A DNA stretch of 25,826 nt from ZC4RG17 sp036259475 (GTDB taxonomy: Bacteria > Actinomycetota > Acidimicrobiia > Spongiisociales > ZC4RG35). A program made the translations under genes and the position numbers. A model generated the notes under the pieces. The model saw only the letters and a program-made list of their open reading frames with translations, had not been told where the DNA came from and searched no databases. Positions 23,194 through 25,826 of this stretch are shown here, in pieces. Numbering within the stretch: the first letter of the stretch is position 1; every line of letters starts with the position of its first letter. Location: NCBI GenBank assembly GCA_036259475.1, contig DATABS010000079.1, forward strand, positions 1 to 25,826, in the 5' to 3' direction.

Positions 23194-24600
23194 TCACTCT
23201 TCGCTGAAACCTGAAGTGGCGGTCTGGGAGGGGGCGTTCCTGCCAGGTGTGCCTGTGCCCCACGTCGCGTCGGTCGGCCTTGCGAACGAGCCGTTCAGGG
23301 ATGCCGCTTCCCCCTCTTCGCTGGTTGCCGACTGCTCGCAGGGCGAGATCAAGAAGTAGGTCTCCATCGGGCCTTTACCCTTGATCGGGATCTCGCCTCG
23401 CGGTTGGAAGTCGTATCTGTCCGCCAATGCTTGATAGATGTCGGCGGTGACGTGGATCATCCCAGGCTCGCCGTGTGATTCCATCCGGCTCGCGGTGTTG
23501 ACCGTGTCGCCCCACAGGTCATAACGGAACTTGCGTTTGCCAATCACGCCGGCCACCACCGAGCCCGTTGCCAACCCAAAACGCATCCCCAATTGCCCGT
23601 GGCCAGGTACCACGTGCTGGCTGAGCGTTTCGCGCATGGCAAGCGCCATGTCTGCCGCCGCGGAGATGTGGTCGGCTCGTGGCGTCGGGAGGCCGGAGAC
23701 TGCCACATATCCATCACCGATCGTGGTGACCTTTTCGAGACCAAACCGCTCACATAGGTCATCGAAACAGGAGAAGATTCGGTTGAGCAGCAGCACGACG
23801 TCGTCGGCCGACAGCAATTGCGACAAGGGAGTGAATCCCACCACGTCGGCGAAGAGAACGGTGACTTCGTCGATGCGATCCGCGATCGGCGACTCCTCGG
23901 CTTTGAGCCGTTCGGCGATCGGCTCAGGAAGGATGTTGAGAAGGAGCCGCTCCGATCTCGCGTTGGCCTCGGCCAGCGCCTCTTCAGCAAGAGTGACCAG
24001 CCATCGGTAGTAGAGGGCGAACAGGGAGCCAATCGCCCCGACACCAATGGCTGAGGACGCGAAAAGCGCCTTCTCGACCACCGTGCCCCGCAGTACCGCG
24101 GGGCTCTCGGTGAAAACCATGGGGACGACGGCGAAGATCACCACTCCGAGGCCGATGACCAGTGTCGGCATCACCCGGTCGCCTGGGCCGCTGATGAGCA
24201 CACCGATGATCGGTACAAGGACCAGGAAGAGATACACCCCGGTGCCGGTACCGAGGAACACAGCAGGCCCGATGGTGTTGGCCCAACCAGTAGCAACCAG
24301 AGTCCACGACGCCGCCCGGGTGCGGCCCCGACCGTTGAGCAGCACGACCAGGACGTAGCCGCAGTTCCACAACATGTTGGTGACCACGACTGGCCAAAGG
24401 GATGCGAAGTCGAGCACGGTGTAAAAGGCCGCGAAGAGCGTGCTCGCCACAAGCGCCGTCAGCGCCACCACGTTCATGGTGCGCACCCACCTGGTCTCGA
24501 CGAGGGACTTCGCCGGTTCCACTCCTCGATCCACCAACCGAGGCACCAAGCCGACGCGATCCGGGGAAACGCTGGAACGACCCTTCCCGGCCACAACCAC
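23194..24600 (-). CDS. Membrane-bound class III adenylate cyclase
   Basis: A 468-residue protein making cyclic AMP. Six hydrophobic helices lie between residues ~44 and 198, followed by a helical transducer (AEEALAEANARSERLLLNILPEPIAERLK) and a class III cyclase domain (~242-418). The catalytic set is complete: metal Asp252 in VLFADVVGFTPLS and Asp296 in IGDGYVAVSG, Lys290 and Asp361 for adenine recognition (EKVTTIGDG and YDLWGDTVN), Asn368 and Arg372 in NTASRMES. Six-helix cyclases such as mycobacterial Rv1625c act as dimers. The C-terminal ~50 residues are low-complexity. The start is GTG 24600 (GTG 24594 is possible) after a weak AGGGTAGGT. Confidence 0.92.
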   Translation of the reverse strand: MVVAGKGRSSVSPDRVGLVPRLVDRGVEPAKSLVETRWVRTMNVVALTALVASTLFAAFYTVLDFASLWPVVVTNMLWNCGYVLVVLLNGRGRTRAASWTLVATGWANTIGPAVFLGTGTGVYLFLVLVPIIGVLISGPGDRVMPTLVIGLGVVIFAVVPMVFTESPAVLRGTVVEKALFASSAIGVGAIGSLFALYYRWLVTLAEEALAEANARSERLLLNILPEPIAERLKAEESPIADRIDEVTVLFADVVGFTPLSQLLSADDVVLLLNRIFSCFDDLCERFGLEKVTTIGDGYVAVSGLPTPRADHISAAADMALAMRETLSQHVVPGHGQLGMRFGLATGSVVAGVIGKRKFRYDLWGDTVNTASRMESHGEPGMIHVTADIYQALADRYDFQPRGEIPIKGKGPMETYFLISPCEQSATSEEGEAASLNGSFARPTDATWGTGTPGRNAPSQTATSGFSEE

Positions 24601-24904
24601 CTACCCTGAACACCCGGACGGTCGCGAGGCACGGAGCCGTCATAGCCTGAGGGTCACCCGTCGCAGTGGATGGCCTACTCGCCTCTGACCGCAACAATAC
24701 TTTGTCGGTGTGCTCGGTAGCACATGTTTGGACGCCACCGAAGGCTGAGCTCGCAGGTCGTTCAGGCCGCATCCAGGCATGGTCAGGTGCGACGACGTGG
24801 ACGACCTGTCAATCGACTGACACAACCAAACGACGTCATGACCCACTCGAGAGCACGGACGAGAGCGTTGACTGCTTCCCGCAAGAACCGACATTGAGAA
24901 GGCC
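24601..24904. other. Intergenic stretch, no gene recognised
   Basis: About 300 bases between the short-chain dehydrogenase stop and the cyclase start, both on the minus strand. It should hold the cyclase promoter, but no convincing -35/-10 pair or terminator stands out. Confidence 0.5.
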
Positions 24905-25669
24905 TTAGATCAACTGCTGGTGGGGCCGCACCCGGATCAGAACCACGTCGGACCGTGCGGGTTGGATGAGACAGAAGAGGATGCTCATGGCGACGTCTTG
25001 TGGGCTGAGCATTTCTTCTTTTATTTCCAAGAGGCTCTGCTCCTCGGGAGGCATCGGCTGCATGTCGGTCGCCACCGCACCCGGTTCGATAAGACTCACG
25101 TGGATGCCTCGAGGGTTGAGCTCCTTGCGAAGAGACTCGGAGAATCCCTCGATACCGGCCTTTGTCGCCACGTAAACCGAGCCGCCTTCTTCGCGAACCG
25201 TGGCACTCATGGAGCCGATGTTGACGATGATTCCCCCACGCTCCATCCTCTCTACTGCCGCTCGGGCGCACGCCATGTAGGCGATGAGGTTGGTGCGGAC
25301 GACGTAGTCGATTTCTGGGTAGCTCGATGCGGCAGTTTCTCCCGCTCCCAGCCCGGCGTTGTTGATCAGTACGTCTAGGCCCCGGAACTGTTCATCGACA
25401 GTCCGGAACACCCGCTCGAGGTCGTGCTGGTCAGCTACGTCGGCAGTCATCCCGGCGATCTCCTTGCCGTGTCGACGAGCCTCCCGCATGATCGAATCGA
25501 GCTCCGGCTGGTGGCGGCCGAGCACCAGGATTCGGGCGCCAAGGGAAGCTAGGAGGAGACTCACGGCTCGCCCTATGCCGGTGGTGCCGCCCGTGACGAG
25601 GATCCTTTTGTCTTGGACCGGTTCGAAGTCGAAGGGCAGGATCGCTTGCGGCGCTGCGATACCAGTCAT
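24905..25669 (-). CDS. Short-chain dehydrogenase/reductase (SDR) family oxidoreductase
   Basis: A 254-residue classical SDR. It has the dinucleotide-binding TGGTTGIG motif (~26-33), an Arg after the second strand (VLGRHQ, suggesting NADP preference), DVAD, the structural NNAG, and the catalytic Ser in NIGSMSA with YVATK (Tyr-x-x-x-Lys). The PGAVATDM block follows as usual. It reduces or oxidises a carbonyl/alcohol of unknown identity; sequence style is close to the DltE/FabG-like uncharacterised group. ATG 25669 gives a ~20-residue lead before the Rossmann fold; the frame extends to 25795 without support. The 157 bases right of it hold no recognised gene. Confidence 0.92.
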   Translation of the reverse strand: MTGIAAPQAILPFDFEPVQDKRILVTGGTTGIGRAVSLLLASLGARILVLGRHQPELDSIMREARRHGKEIAGMTADVADQHDLERVFRTVDEQFRGLDVLINNAGLGAGETAASSYPEIDYVVRTNLIAYMACARAAVERMERGGIIVNIGSMSATVREEGGSVYVATKAGIEGFSESLRKELNPRGIHVSLIEPGAVATDMQPMPPEEQSLLEIKEEMLSPQDVAMSILFCLIQPARSDVVLIRVRPHQQLI

Positions 25670-25826
25670 CGTCGCCCCGCTGCCGAGCTGTCGACCGCTC
25701 GAACCGTACGCTGCCGTGCGGATCGCGCGGTGACGCCGGTCGGGGTGAGTTCGATTGCCATCCGGCACGAGTATGCCCCCCTGGATGGCGATCAAACGCC
25801 TGATCTTGCATGCCAGGTCTAGACCG

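Overview
The window is bacterial chromosomal DNA of high G+C content, with G/C-ending codons and frequent GTG starts. The best guess is an Actinomycetota, plausibly a deep-branching group such as Acidimicrobiia. The reasons are a LipJ/Rv1900c-type hydrolase-cyclase fusion, a DesK/NarL-type two-component system coupled to an ABC-2 exporter, Thr/Ser-rich lipoprotein linkers and a cytochrome bd oxidase with a short Q-loop. Taxonomy is inference. I see no rRNA, tRNA, CRISPR array, transposase or phage gene.

Layout. 0-2.5 kb: cydAB (cytochrome bd oxidase), coupled by a 4-base overlap, followed by a frameshifted glycosyltransferase remnant. 3.2-4.6 kb: an alpha/beta-hydrolase-class III cyclase fusion. 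4.9-6.4 kb (minus): one reading frame joining a peptide deformylase to a PLP-dependent threonine-dehydratase-like enzyme, the most unusual gene here. 6.6-8.6 kb: a scrap of an antiporter gene, a VOC/glyoxalase protein, a possible 3' gene remnant and a small stand-alone EAL protein. 8.6-9.78 kb: a long gene-free stretch with a cluster of hairpins. 9.8-11.3 kb (minus): an ECF-type sigma factor with a C-terminal transmembrane segment and a long outer tail. 11.4-14.75 kb (minus): a four-gene ABC ATPase / permease / histidine kinase / response regulator operon with 4-base overlaps throughout. 15-17.1 kb: a small antibiotic-biosynthesis-monooxygenase-like protein, then an Hsp20 / coiled-coil protein / minimal DnaJ chaperone cluster with a good housekeeping promoter. 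17.4-19.6 kb (minus): an SRPBCC protein, a CPA1 Na+/H+ antiporter and a small helical protein. 19.8-21.4 kb: a lipoprotein behind an 18-bp perfect palindrome, then decayed duplicates of genes found elsewhere in the window. 21.4-25.7 kb (minus): a multi-TM sensor-like protein, a lipoprotein remnant, a 6-TM adenylate cyclase and a short-chain dehydrogenase.

Common threads. Many genes concern envelope, stress and second-messenger signalling: two class III cyclases, one EAL protein, a tethered sigma factor and a DesK-type system. The window also holds many gene remnants. Three are partial copies of genes that survive intact within the same 26 kb (antiporter, monooxygenase-like gene, small helical protein), which points to local duplication followed by decay. 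The strongest candidates for new biology are the deformylase-dehydratase fusion, the membrane-anchored sigma factor and the mini-DnaJ cluster. All functional statements rest on motif reading by eye; no database search was possible.
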